28,241 nucleotides of DNA from JBIIUJ01 sp044340025 (GTDB taxonomy: Bacteria > Pseudomonadota > Alphaproteobacteria > Caulobacterales > Aquidulcibacteraceae): NCBI GenBank assembly GCA_044340025.1, contig JBIIUJ010000018.1:1-28241 (forward strand), read 5' to 3'. The notes below the pieces were generated by a model that was not told where the DNA came from, did not search any database, and saw only the letters and a program-made list of their open reading frames with translations. Shown here in pieces: positions 15,001 through 22,227 of the stretch (positions are counted from its first letter, which is position 1; each line of letters starts with the position of its first letter). The translations under genes and the position numbers were made by a program.

Positions 15001-16512
15001 CTAATTCCTGGTGATGAAGACGGTGCGGTCGGTCTTTTCTTCGCCGTCGGAGGCGCGCACGCGCACCCGCACGGGGATGGAGGCGTCCTGGCCCAGGCTT
15101 TCCTTTGGCGCGATCAGGAAGACGCGCGTGGTGCGCACCCGGTCGGGGTCTGCTTGGATCCGCGCGACATTGTTCACCACCGGCACGCCCACCGCCTCCA
15201 GCCTCGCGCCCGCAACGCCCTCGATCGTGACGTCGAATGCGCGCTCTTGCGGCTGTTTGTTGAGGATCTTGACCGTGTAGGCGTTGCGGATCGATCCGTC
15301 AGAAAGTCGCACGAACAGCGGATTGCGATCGCGCAGCGTGTTGAGATCGAGGGTCGACCGGGTGAGGAGCCCGCCCAGCATCACTGCGCCGACGGCGACC
15401 AACAACGTGGCATAGACGATGGTGCGGGCGCGCACGAAGCGGAAGCTCGCCTTCCCGCCAGCCTGGCGGCGGGCGATGTTCTGGTCTGTGTCATAGGCGA
15501 TCAGCCGCCTTGGCCGGTCCACCTTGGCCATGATGCTGTCGCAGGCATCGATGCACAGGCCGCAATTGATGCATTCCAGCTGCGCGCCGTCGCGGATGTC
15601 GATCCCCATGGGGCAAGCGGCGACGCACTGGCGGCAATCGATGCAATCGCCGCGCCCCTCCCAGCTTTGACCCTTCTTGTGGGGTCCGCGCTCCTCACCC
15701 CGGTCAAACCGGTAGGTGACCTGCAGCGCCTCATCGTCGATCAGTGCGGCCTGGATGCGCGGCCATGGGCACATATAGGTGCAGACCTGTTCGCGCAGGA
15801 CCCCCGCCAGCGAATAGGTCGTGAGGGTGAGGATGCCTGCAAACAGGTAGGCCGAGCCCGGCGCCGCGCCCGTGAGGAATCCGGTGAACAGGCTCGGCGC
15901 GTCGTGGAAATAGGCCACGAACCAGCCGCCGGTCGCGAGCGCGATCAGAACCCAGACCGTGTGCTTGGCGCTCTTGCGCCAGATCTTGTCCGCCGTATTC
16001 GGGCCCTTGTCGCGCTTGATGCGCGCGTTGCGGTCGCCTTCGAAGAAGCGTTCGACCGCGAGATAGAGATCGGTCCAGACCGTCTGCGGGCAGGCATAGC
16101 CGCACCAGATGCGGCCAAACAGGGCGGTGGCGAGAAAAAGCCCGACGGCTGCAAGGATCAGCAGCCCGGTGATGTAATAGACTTCCTGCGGCCAGATCTC
16201 GATCGGGCCCAGATACATGCGCCGGCCCGGAAAATCGACGAGCACGAACTGGTCCGGCGCCGCTCCTGGCCTGTCCCAGCGCAAAAGCGGCGCGGCGTAG
16301 TAAAAAGCGAGCAGGACGACGAGCGCTGCCCATTTGAGCGTCCGAAACAGACCCTGGACGTCCTTGGGATAGATCTGTTCGCGCTTCTGGTAGAGCGAGC
16401 GATGCTCTGCGGAATTGACGGCGCGTGCATCGGACTGGGCAAGCCCATCATATGCCTCGCCCGCCAGCGGCGCTTTCCTGGCGGCCTTGTTGTCTTCCAG
16501 CGTGGCTTGCAT
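15001..16512 (-). CDS. ccoG: cbb3 oxidase accessory protein CcoG (RdxA/FixG family)
   Basis: A 503-residue membrane ferredoxin-like protein, reported in other bacteria to act as a cupric reductase during cbb3 assembly. It has several N-terminal membrane helices with CGYACPQTVW in the membrane region. A bis-[4Fe-4S] ferredoxin segment follows (CIDCRQCVAACPMGIDI and CINCGLCIDACD, giving CxxCxxCxxxCP twice in slightly varied form). The C-terminal domain is Ig-like. I chose the ATG at 16512, preceded by GGAAAG. The frame is open 83 codons further upstream, but that part overlaps the ccoP coding region and lacks family resemblance. It lies 101 bases downstream of ccoP, with a hairpin between them. 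Confidence 0.95.
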   Translation of the reverse strand: MQATLEDNKAARKAPLAGEAYDGLAQSDARAVNSAEHRSLYQKREQIYPKDVQGLFRTLKWAALVVLLAFYYAAPLLRWDRPGAAPDQFVLVDFPGRRMYLGPIEIWPQEVYYITGLLILAAVGLFLATALFGRIWCGYACPQTVWTDLYLAVERFFEGDRNARIKRDKGPNTADKIWRKSAKHTVWVLIALATGGWFVAYFHDAPSLFTGFLTGAAPGSAYLFAGILTLTTYSLAGVLREQVCTYMCPWPRIQAALIDDEALQVTYRFDRGEERGPHKKGQSWEGRGDCIDCRQCVAACPMGIDIRDGAQLECINCGLCIDACDSIMAKVDRPRRLIAYDTDQNIARRQAGGKASFRFVRARTIVYATLLVAVGAVMLGGLLTRSTLDLNTLRDRNPLFVRLSDGSIRNAYTVKILNKQPQERAFDVTIEGVAGARLEAVGVPVVNNVARIQADPDRVRTTRVFLIAPKESLGQDASIPVRVRVRASDGEEKTDRTVFITRN

Positions 16513-16560
16513 CGCGCTTTCCGGCCGGGGAGCGGTCGGCCTTTCCTGAACCGATGCGGC

Positions 16561-16593
16561 CTGGGCGCCGCCTTTCTGGAGACAGGCGCCCAG
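16561..16593 (-). promoter_or_regulatory. Intercistronic hairpin between ccoP and ccoG
   Basis: A perfect nine-base inverted repeat, CTGGGCGCC at 16561-16569 and GGCGCCCAG at 16585-16593, with a 15-base loop. It lies in the 101-base gap between the structural and assembly operons. No run of T residues follows on the minus strand, so a simple intrinsic terminator is unlikely. An mRNA processing or stability element, or partial attenuation that lowers ccoGHIS relative to ccoNOQP, is plausible. Confidence 0.45.
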
Positions 16594-16613
16594 GTCTGTG
16601 GCTCGACGTCGGC

Positions 16614-17480
16614 CTATCTGCCGCCGCCGAGGGAATGGACGTAAATCGCCAGCGTATCGAGGGTGGCGGGGTCGAGGCGCTCGGCCCAGGTAGGCATGAC
16701 GCCGCCGCGGCCAGTGTGGATCTGGCTTGCGATATCGGCCTGTGTTCCGCCGAAAAGCCATTCGCTATCGGTGAGGTTGGGCGCGCCCTGCGCGGGGTCG
16801 CCTTTGGCGTCCACCCCATGGCAGCTTGCGCAATTGGTGGCGAACACCACCGCGCCACGGCCTGCGGCGGCTGCGTCAGCCGTCTGGCCGGAGACTTTCA
16901 GGACATAGTGCGTCACGTCCCGGATTTCGCCGGCCGGCAAAAGCTTGTCGCGGCCAAAGGCCGGCATCATGCTGAAACGCGTGTCGGCGTGTTCGGAACG
17001 CACCCCGACATCGAGCGTGTGGCGGATGCCGCTCAGCGTGCCATCCCAGAGCCAGACGTCGTCGTTGAGGTTGGGATAGCCTTTCGCGCCCTGGCCGCCT
17101 GCGCCGTGGCAGGTGGCGCAATTGTCGCCAAAGGCGCTTTTGCCCGCTTCGAGCGCGAATTCCAGCAAGGCTGGGTCGGAGGAGGCGCCCTCCAGGCCCG
17201 CCTGCTCAAGCTTTGCAAACATCGGCGCGCGCTGCGCTCTCAGGTCTGCGAGTTCGCCGACGACGGCGGCCCGGTCGGAATGGCCGCGAACGCCCTTGGT
17301 ATAGGAGTTCCAGAGCGGCCAGGCCGGCATCAGCACCCAATAGACCACCGCCCAGGCGATCGAGGCGTAAAAAAGGATCAACCACCAGCGGGGCAGGGGA
17401 TTGTCCAGTTCGCGGATGCCGTCCCATTCGTGACCGGTGGTCTCGACCCCGGTCAGGGGGTCCTTTTCACGGGAAGCCAT
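16614..17480 (-). CDS. ccoP: cbb3-type cytochrome c oxidase subunit III (di-haem cytochrome c) CcoP
   Basis: A 288-residue membrane-anchored di-haem cytochrome c that passes electrons from soluble cytochrome c toward CcoO and CcoN. The N-terminus has the family-typical GHEWDGIRELDNPLPRWW followed by one helix at about residues 32-50. Two haem c sites are present: CATCH at 121-125 and CASCH at 217-221. Each has a downstream Met ligand candidate (SMMPAFG near 171 and GVMPTW near the end). It starts two bases after the ccoQ stop. Confidence 0.97.
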   Translation of the reverse strand: MASREKDPLTGVETTGHEWDGIRELDNPLPRWWLILFYASIAWAVVYWVLMPAWPLWNSYTKGVRGHSDRAAVVGELADLRAQRAPMFAKLEQAGLEGASSDPALLEFALEAGKSAFGDNCATCHGAGGQGAKGYPNLNDDVWLWDGTLSGIRHTLDVGVRSEHADTRFSMMPAFGRDKLLPAGEIRDVTHYVLKVSGQTADAAAAGRGAVVFATNCASCHGVDAKGDPAQGAPNLTDSEWLFGGTQADIASQIHTGRGGVMPTWAERLDPATLDTLAIYVHSLGGGR

Positions 17481-17482
17481 GA

Positions 17483-17650
17483 TCAGTCCTCCTGATCGAT
17501 GCTGCGATCCGCCAACGGCAGGGCCGCGGCGCGATCGAACTTGGCCTTGTTCTTGGGCCAGAAGGCGTAGACGCAGATGGCTGCAAACATCGCCACGAAA
17601 TAGAGAAGCCCCCAGGTCTGGGCGAATGAGGAGAAGGTCTCGTAGGTCAT
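17483..17650 (-). CDS. ccoQ: cbb3-type cytochrome c oxidase small subunit CcoQ (FixQ)
   Basis: A 55-residue single-helix subunit read from the minus strand between ccoO and ccoP. It begins MTYETFSSFAQTWGLLYF, continues with a hydrophobic stretch to about residue 30, then the family hallmark FWPKNKAKFDRAA. CcoQ stabilises the association of CcoP with the core complex. A textbook TGAGGAG (the stop of ccoO followed by a Shine-Dalgarno) precedes its ATG. Confidence 0.93.
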   Translation of the reverse strand: MTYETFSSFAQTWGLLYFVAMFAAICVYAFWPKNKAKFDRAAALPLADRSIDQED

Positions 17651-17660
17651 CGTCGTCTCC

Positions 17661-18398
17661 TCAGCGCAGATTGTCTGGATCGTCGGCCTGGAAGGTCGAG
17701 AAATCGACCATCGTGCCGAGCACCTGGAGATAGGCGATCAGGGCGTCCATCTCGGTCACCTTGGCGGGTTGGCCGTCGAAGTCGCGGGCGTTGACCTTGG
17801 CGCCGTAGCGCTCGGAGAGCCCGTCCGTGTCGGCGTTGGGGTCGGCCTGGGCGATGAGATCAGCGCGGGCGCTTGTCTCCATCTCGTCGGAGTAGGGCAC
17901 GCCGACCACCCGGTTCGCCTTGATGTGGCCGGTGATGAGCTCGGGGTTGAGCTCTTTTTCCATCAGGAAGGCGTAGGGCGGCATAATGCTTTCGGGCACC
18001 ACCGCGCGTGGATTGATCAGGTGATCCACATGCCAAGCGTCCGAGTATTTGCCGCCGACGCGGGCGAGATCGGGACCGGAACGCTTGGATCCCCACTGGA
18101 AGGGGTGGTCGTACATGCTCTCGGCCGCAAGGCTGTAGTGGCCATAGCGCTCCACCTCGTCGCGGAGGGGGCGGATCATCTGGGAGTGGCAGACGTAGCA
18201 GCCCTCGCGGATATAGATCTGCCGGCCTGCGAGCTCGAGCGGGGTATAGGGGCGCACCCCCTTCACCTTCTCGATCGTGTTCTCGATCTTGAACAGCGGC
18301 GCGATCTCGATGATCCCGCCAATCGACACCATGACAAGGATTCCCAGGATCAGGGGCAGGGTGTTGCGTTCGAAAACGCCGTGGTGCTTCAGAAGCAT
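17661..18398 (-). CDS. ccoO: cbb3-type cytochrome c oxidase subunit II (mono-haem cytochrome c) CcoO
   Basis: A 245-residue mono-haem cytochrome c anchored by one N-terminal helix (about residues 13-32). The haem c motif is CYVCH at 67-71, in the family context REGCYVCHSQMIRP. The axial methionine is probably in SIMPPYAFL. Other conserved stretches are YGHYSLAAES and GPDLARVGGKY. It transfers electrons from CcoP to the CcoN haem b. It follows ccoN after 14 bases. Confidence 0.97.
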   Translation of the reverse strand: MLLKHHGVFERNTLPLILGILVMVSIGGIIEIAPLFKIENTIEKVKGVRPYTPLELAGRQIYIREGCYVCHSQMIRPLRDEVERYGHYSLAAESMYDHPFQWGSKRSGPDLARVGGKYSDAWHVDHLINPRAVVPESIMPPYAFLMEKELNPELITGHIKANRVVGVPYSDEMETSARADLIAQADPNADTDGLSERYGAKVNARDFDGQPAKVTEMDALIAYLQVLGTMVDFSTFQADDPDNLR

Positions 18399-18412
18399 GG
18401 TCGCGGCCTCCC

Positions 18413-20068
18413 TTATTCGGCGGCGATCGGGCGCGCCTGCGCAGCTGGCTGAGCTTCAAAGCTCGCCACATCGCCGCGCGCGGTGCGCCAGAGGTTGTAG
18501 GCCATGATCAGAGCGCCGGAGAGGTAGAGCACCCCGCCAAGAGCCCGGATGATGTAGTAGGGCTTCATCGCCTCGACGGTCTCGACGAACGAGTATTCGA
18601 GGAAGCCAAACTCGTTGTAGGCGCGCCACATCAGGCCCTGCATGATGCCCGACACCCACATCGCGGTAATGTAGAAGAGGATTCCGATCGTCGCGACCCA
18701 GAAGTGCCACTCCACCAGCTTGTAGGAGTAGAGCCGCTGACGGTTCCACAGCCAGGGCGTCAGGCAATAGAGCGCCCCGAAGGACACAAAGCCCACCCAG
18801 CCCAGCGCGCCGGAATGCACGTGGCCGATCGTCCAGTCTGTGTAGTGGCTCAGCGAATTGACCGCCCGCACGCTCATGACCGGGCCTTCAAACGTGCTCA
18901 TGCCGTAGAAGGCGACCGAGACGACCAGCATGCGCAAAACCGGATCGGTCCGAAGCTTGTCCCAGGCGCCCGAGAGCGTCATCAGCCCGTTGATCATGCC
19001 ACCCCACGACGGCATCCACAGGATGACCGAGAAGGTCATGCCCAGCGTCTGGGCCCATTGAGGCAGAGCGGTGTAGTGCAGGTGGTGCGGCCCCGCCCAG
19101 ATGTAGATGAAGATCAGCGCCCAGAAGTGCACGATCGACAGCTGGTAGGAAAACACCGGCCGTCCCGCCTGCTTGGGCACAAAGTAATACATGATGGCCA
19201 GGAAGCCGGCGGTGAGGAAGAAGCCCACCGCATTGTGCCCATACCACCACTGCGTCAGCGCATCCTGCACACCCGAGAAGGCCGAGTAGGAGAAACTTGA
19301 GAACGGGCTGATCGGCACCTGCAGATTGTTGACCAGGTGCAGCATCGCGATCGTCACGATGAAGGCGAGGTAGAACCAGTTCGCCACATAGATGTGGGGT
19401 TCCTTGCGCTTCCACAGCGTGCCCAGGAACACGAGCAGGTAGCAGACCCAGATCACCGTCAGGAAGATGTCGGCGTACCAGGTGGGCTCGGCGTATTCCT
19501 TGCCCTGTGTCACGCCCATCAGATAGCCGCTGGCGGCCACCGTCAGGAAAAGCTGGTAGCCCCAGAACACCACCCACGGCAGCACCCCGCCGAACACGCG
19601 CGCCCGGCAGGTGCGCTGCACGACATAGAAGCTGGTGGCGATCAGCACGTTGCCGCCAAATGCGAAGATCACCGCGCTGGTATGCAAGGGCCTCAGCCGG
19701 CCGAAGTTCAAAAAGCCCAATTCGGGAAAGTAGAAGATGGACGGGAAGGCCAGTTGCAGCGCGATGACCACGCCTACCAGAAGCCCCACAACGCCGAAGA
19801 ACATCGAGGCGAAGACCCCAGCCTTGACGACATCGTCATTGTAGCGGGTCTCATCCATCACCCAGCCGGATGTCGACTGACCTGCCGCGAGCGCCCATAG
19901 CCCGAGGCCCGAGGCCGCCAGGAAAATCCACGCGTGGACAGCAATGCCCACATCGGTCGCGCGCGCGGCGGTAAGCACCGCCCAAAGCGCTAGACCGGTC
20001 AATCCGATCGCTGTCACCAGAACATCCGGCTTGATCGATCCGCCACGAAGACGCGCAACATGCGCCAT
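18413..20068 (-). CDS. ccoN: cbb3-type cytochrome c oxidase subunit I CcoN
   Basis: A 551-residue polytopic catalytic subunit of the high-affinity, proton-pumping cbb3 terminal oxidase. Metal ligands are visible: H129 in RPLHTSAV (low-spin haem b), H278 in WYGHNAVGFF and the H328/H329 pair in GPHHLHY (CuB), and H416/H418 in GHVHSG (haem b3 and haem b). The N-terminus carries two extra hydrophobic segments before the core (residues about 17-65), including a VMDETRYNDDVVKAG link. AAGGGG precedes the ATG. It heads ccoNOQP, normally induced by low oxygen through FNR/FixK proteins. Confidence 0.97.
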   Translation of the reverse strand: MAHVARLRGGSIKPDVLVTAIGLTGLALWAVLTAARATDVGIAVHAWIFLAASGLGLWALAAGQSTSGWVMDETRYNDDVVKAGVFASMFFGVVGLLVGVVIALQLAFPSIFYFPELGFLNFGRLRPLHTSAVIFAFGGNVLIATSFYVVQRTCRARVFGGVLPWVVFWGYQLFLTVAASGYLMGVTQGKEYAEPTWYADIFLTVIWVCYLLVFLGTLWKRKEPHIYVANWFYLAFIVTIAMLHLVNNLQVPISPFSSFSYSAFSGVQDALTQWWYGHNAVGFFLTAGFLAIMYYFVPKQAGRPVFSYQLSIVHFWALIFIYIWAGPHHLHYTALPQWAQTLGMTFSVILWMPSWGGMINGLMTLSGAWDKLRTDPVLRMLVVSVAFYGMSTFEGPVMSVRAVNSLSHYTDWTIGHVHSGALGWVGFVSFGALYCLTPWLWNRQRLYSYKLVEWHFWVATIGILFYITAMWVSGIMQGLMWRAYNEFGFLEYSFVETVEAMKPYYIIRALGGVLYLSGALIMAYNLWRTARGDVASFEAQPAAQARPIAAE

Positions 20069-20253
20069 ACGCCAACCCCTTCTTCACCGGGACAACGCAG
20101 GCACTTCTCAGTGTTCTCGCGGGGATTTGAACTCGGATGATATGCCGCACAGCGGCCGTCAACGTACACAAACAGACTTTCACGACGCCAAAGAGCGACA
20201 AACGTCACTGACCCTCACGCAACGGCGTGTGCAAATGTCGCGGCGGCGCAGCA

Positions 20254-20277
20254 AACCTGCGACCAAAGGCGCAGGTT
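20254..20277. repeat. Perfect 8-bp inverted repeat in the ccoN upstream region
   Basis: AACCTGCG at 20254-20261 and CGCAGGTT at 20270-20277 with an eight-base spacer. After one mismatch the symmetry continues for three more base pairs. It lies 15 bases from the FNR box on the ccoN side. If the box drove ccoN in class II geometry, the start site would fall inside this repeat. It could be an operator or an RNA hairpin. Confidence 0.4.
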
Positions 20278-20292
20278 GGCTTGCCGCTCCCC

Positions 20293-20306
20293 TTGATAAA
20301 GATCAG
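20293..20306. promoter_or_regulatory. FNR/FixK-type binding site
   Basis: TTGATAAAGATCAG matches the TTGAT-N4-ATCAA consensus at nine of ten defined positions. FNR and FixK activators of alphaproteobacteria use such boxes to switch on cbb3 oxidase genes under low oxygen. The site is nearly symmetric, so it could serve ccoN (minus strand), the small + gene, or both. Its centre is 231 bases from the ccoN ATG and 135 bases from the + gene ATG. Confidence 0.8.
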
Positions 20307-20330
20307 GGGACATCGCCCGTTGATGTCGGC

Positions 20331-20336
20331 GATACT
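20331..20336 (+). promoter_or_regulatory. -10-like element downstream of the FNR/FixK box
   Basis: GATACT lies so that transcription would start near 20341-20343. That is about 41.5 bases from the centre of the FNR box, the classic class II activation distance. It would give a leader of about 93 bases for the small membrane-protein gene at 20435. Confidence 0.45.
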
Positions 20337-20434
20337 GCACATTGATTGTTCGATGCAGGCGCCGCCAAACATGGCGCGCAGCAAGTCTGTTGTTTTGCTG
20401 CGATGCGGCTGTCGAGGTGGAAAGGAGTTGCGCG

Positions 20435-20707
20435 ATGGCGGAAGTCAAAGTCCAGGCGCACGAGATGCGCGGCCTCTTTGGTTTGGCGGCGGGCGGCTGG
20501 TTGGGCCTTTCCGGGCTGTTTGCGTCGCTGGCCGCGACAAGCCCGGAAGCGGCCCTCGCTCACGCCGGCTGGTGCCTGGCGGGCGGAGCGGCCCCTTTGT
20601 CGTTTGATGGGGTGCTGATCCTGGGTCATTGCCCCTGGTGCTATGCTGCACTCGGCGCAGGTCTGATCGCCGCCAGCCTGGGGCTTGCGGCCCGGCAACG
20701 CGCCTGA
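20435..20707 (+). CDS. Small two-helix membrane protein with a GHCPWCY motif, unknown function
   Basis: A 90-residue hydrophobic protein I do not recognise as a named family. AAAGGAG at 20420-20426 is a strong Shine-Dalgarno for the ATG at 20435. Two likely membrane helices lie at about residues 13-34 and 67-86. Between and at the edge of them are C47 (in AGWCLAGG) and the motif GHCPWCY with H65, C66 and C69, a CxxC that could bind metal or haem or do thiol chemistry. It sits divergently from ccoN behind an FNR/FixK box, which suggests low-oxygen induction and a link to the oxidase. It ends just before a strong terminator, so it is a single-gene transcript. The function is open. Confidence 0.7.
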   Translation: MAEVKVQAHEMRGLFGLAAGGWLGLSGLFASLAATSPEAALAHAGWCLAGGAAPLSFDGVLILGHCPWCYAALGAGLIAASLGLAARQRA

Positions 20708-20732
20708 AGCGCTCCAAAACACCATGAAAAAC

Positions 20733-20760
20733 AAAGCCCCGGCCATGCAGCCGGGGCTTT
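20733..20760. terminator. Bidirectional intrinsic terminator
   Basis: An 11-base perfect stem, AAAGCCCCGGC at 20733-20743 and GCCGGGGCTTT at 20750-20760, with a six-base CATGCA loop. On the + strand it is followed by CTTG and ends the small membrane-protein gene. On the minus strand it is followed by TGTTTTTC, a good U tract, and ends the atp Fo operon, whose last stop is at 20786. Confidence 0.88.
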
Positions 20761-20785
20761 CTTGATCCCTCTCGGGAGTGGCGCC

Positions 20786-21316
20786 TCAGCTGAAGCGCTT
20801 GGTCATGTCCGCAAGGCCGGTCTCAAACAGCTTCTCCTGCGCCGCGGCGTCGAGCTTCTTGGAAAGCACGAGTTCTGCAGCGCGGGCCGCGACGTCAGCA
20901 GCGATCGCTCTGATCTCCTGTGTCGCCTGTTCTTCCGCCCGGGCGATTCGCGCCTGAGCGGCTGCCCCGCGGCGGGCGATCTGATCTGAGAGCGCCTTTT
21001 CAGCCTCCGCCTTCAGCTGCATGGCGTCCGCTTTCGCGTTTTCGACGAGGGCCTTCGCCTCCACCTCAGCGGCAAGGCGCTTGGCGTCGATCGAGCTCAG
21101 GAGCGCTTCGGCTTCCTTCCGCAGGCGCTCGGCTTCAGCGATCTCGCGAGCGATGGTCTCGCTTCGCGCATCCAGCGCCTTGGTCACCATCTTTGGCACG
21201 CCGACCGACCAGACGATGCCGAGGAAAATCAGCAGGCCAAGGAAGGCGAAGAAAGACGAATCAAGCGCGATCGGCCCGAGCATGGGGTAGTCGCCTTTGA
21301 GCAGCAGACCAATCAT
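20786..21316 (-). CDS. atpF: F-type ATP synthase subunit b (AtpF)
   Basis: A 176-residue peripheral-stalk subunit. One membrane helix lies at about residues 20-40 (FFAFLGLLIFLGIVW). A long, charged, alanine-rich coiled coil follows (REIAEAERLRKEAEALL through the LVENAKADAMQLKAEAEKAL region), and the C-terminus ends LADMTKRFS. It pairs with b' to hold F1 static against the rotor. The start overlaps the b' stop by four bases (ATGA). It is the last gene of the Fo operon; the F1 genes are not in the window, as is usual in alphaproteobacteria. Confidence 0.93.
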   Translation of the reverse strand: MIGLLLKGDYPMLGPIALDSSFFAFLGLLIFLGIVWSVGVPKMVTKALDARSETIAREIAEAERLRKEAEALLSSIDAKRLAAEVEAKALVENAKADAMQLKAEAEKALSDQIARRGAAAQARIARAEEQATQEIRAIAADVAARAAELVLSKKLDAAAQEKLFETGLADMTKRFS

Positions 21317-21867
21317 GGCGCGCCTCCCGCCGCCTTCACCGCAGACTTGAGCTCGGTCGCGGTCGCTTTCACGGGGGCGAGCTTCGTCACGATGGCCCCG
21401 GCCACGTCGGTCGCGAGCGCGCCGACATTCGCCAGCGCTTCGCTCCGCATCGCTGTGATCCGGGCTTCTGCTTCCGCCAGCTCTCCGGCCAGCCGCGCTT
21501 CGCTCTCGGCTGTCGCTTTTGCAAGCACAGCGTTTGCGTCCGCCCGGGTCTGATCGATCAGGGTGCGGGCCTGGTCGCGCGCGGCTTTGGCTGCGGCTTC
21601 CTGCGCCCTTGAAGCCTCCAGCGCGGTCTGATTGGCCGTGGCGGCCGCGTCCAGATCGCCCTTGATCTTGGCTGCGCGCGCTTCGAGCACGCCCGTCACT
21701 TTCGGCAGAAGCCCCCGTGACAGGATCAGATAGAGCGCAAGGAAAAAGACAGCGAGCCAGAACAGCTGGCTTGGAAACCAGCTGGGGTCGAACTGGGGCA
21801 GGCCGGCTGATTTCTCAGCCGCCTCCGCCCCGGCATGGGCCGCGTCGGCAGATCCCGCCACAGGCAT
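21313..21867 (-). CDS. atpF': F-type ATP synthase subunit b' (AtpF')
   Basis: A 184-residue second stator-stalk subunit, as found in photosynthetic bacteria and alphaproteobacteria with b/b' heterodimers. A short Ala/Gly-rich leader ends in GLPQFDPSWFPSQLFWLAVFF-type wording, where the membrane helix begins (residues about 33-50). A long coiled coil rich in Ala, Glu and Arg follows. It lies 57 bases after atpE, the one appreciable gap inside the operon besides the short one before atpE, and that gap carries a hairpin. Confidence 0.93.
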   Translation of the reverse strand: MPVAGSADAAHAGAEAAEKSAGLPQFDPSWFPSQLFWLAVFFLALYLILSRGLLPKVTGVLEARAAKIKGDLDAAATANQTALEASRAQEAAAKAARDQARTLIDQTRADANAVLAKATAESEARLAGELAEAEARITAMRSEALANVGALATDVAGAIVTKLAPVKATATELKSAVKAAGGAP

Positions 21868-21879
21868 GCTCCTTCATGG

Positions 21880-21910
21880 GGATCGGGCGGAGCCAGGCCC
21901 CGTCCGATCC
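21880..21910 (-). promoter_or_regulatory. Intercistronic hairpin downstream of atpE
   Basis: GGATCGGGCGG at 21880-21890 pairs with CCGTCCGATCC at 21900-21910, eleven base pairs with one G-T position and a nine-base loop. It lies 14 bases past the atpE stop and before atpF'. No U tract follows. Such a structure could protect the 3' end of an atpE-containing mRNA or limit read-through, helping to supply the many c subunits needed per complex. Confidence 0.45.
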
Positions 21911-21924
21911 GTGCAAGTGCGTGA

Positions 21925-22152
21925 TCAGAGAACGAAGATGATGATCATCGCCACGACGAAGCCGAACAGGCCCGCCGCTTCCGCCAGCGCTGCGCCGACG
22001 AAAAGGTTGCCCGTCTGCTGCGAAGCGGCCGAGGGGTTGCGCATCGCGCCATCGAGGAACGAGCCGAAGATGTTGCCCACGCCGATGGCGGCGCCGAGGA
22101 GGGCAAGGCACGCAAGACCCGCGCCGATTGCTTTGCCAGCTTCCACTTCCAT
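21925..22152 (-). CDS. atpE: F-type ATP synthase subunit c (AtpE)
   Basis: A 75-residue proteolipid forming the rotor ring. Helix 1 has the glycine-rich packing stretch IGAGLACLALLGAAIGVG. The polar loop contains RNPS with R38. Helix 2 carries the ion-binding carboxylate E58 in VGAALAEAAGLF. No Na+-type ligand set (Q in helix 1 plus ES/T in helix 2) is evident, so proton coupling is expected. I chose the ATG at 22152, with GGAG nearby upstream. An in-frame start 24 codons earlier would add a non-homologous leader. Confidence 0.96.
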   Translation of the reverse strand: MEVEAGKAIGAGLACLALLGAAIGVGNIFGSFLDGAMRNPSAASQQTGNLFVGAALAEAAGLFGFVVAMIIIFVL

Positions 22153-22227
22153 TGTCCGAACTCCTTGGTGAGGACCTTGCCGCGGGGGCCCGAAGGGACC
22201 CCCAGATGAAACAAAAACGCTCAAACC

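Larger units (their letters stand above)
20069..20434. promoter_or_regulatory. Divergent regulatory region between ccoN and a small membrane-protein gene
   Basis: A 366-base region with no convincing coding sequence. It holds one FNR/FixK-type box (20293-20306), a perfect eight-base inverted repeat (20254-20277), a -10-like GATACT facing the + gene (20331-20336) and the Shine-Dalgarno sites of both flanking genes. The ccoN side is about 185 bases long from the inverted repeat to the ATG. I found no clear second FNR box close to ccoN. Confidence 0.6.

Noticed and set aside
14974..16644. A 556-codon open frame on the + strand opposite ccoG
   Set aside because: It is antisense to a gene with clear ferredoxin motifs and its own product shows no domain.
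16513..16761. Extension of CcoG by 83 codons
   Set aside because: It overlaps the 3' part of ccoP and is Arg/Pro-rich; the ATG at 16512 has a Shine-Dalgarno and fits family length.
20137..20142. TATCAT on the minus strand as a -10 for ccoN
   Set aside because: The nearest TTGACG is only 14 bases away, too short a spacing for a housekeeping promoter.
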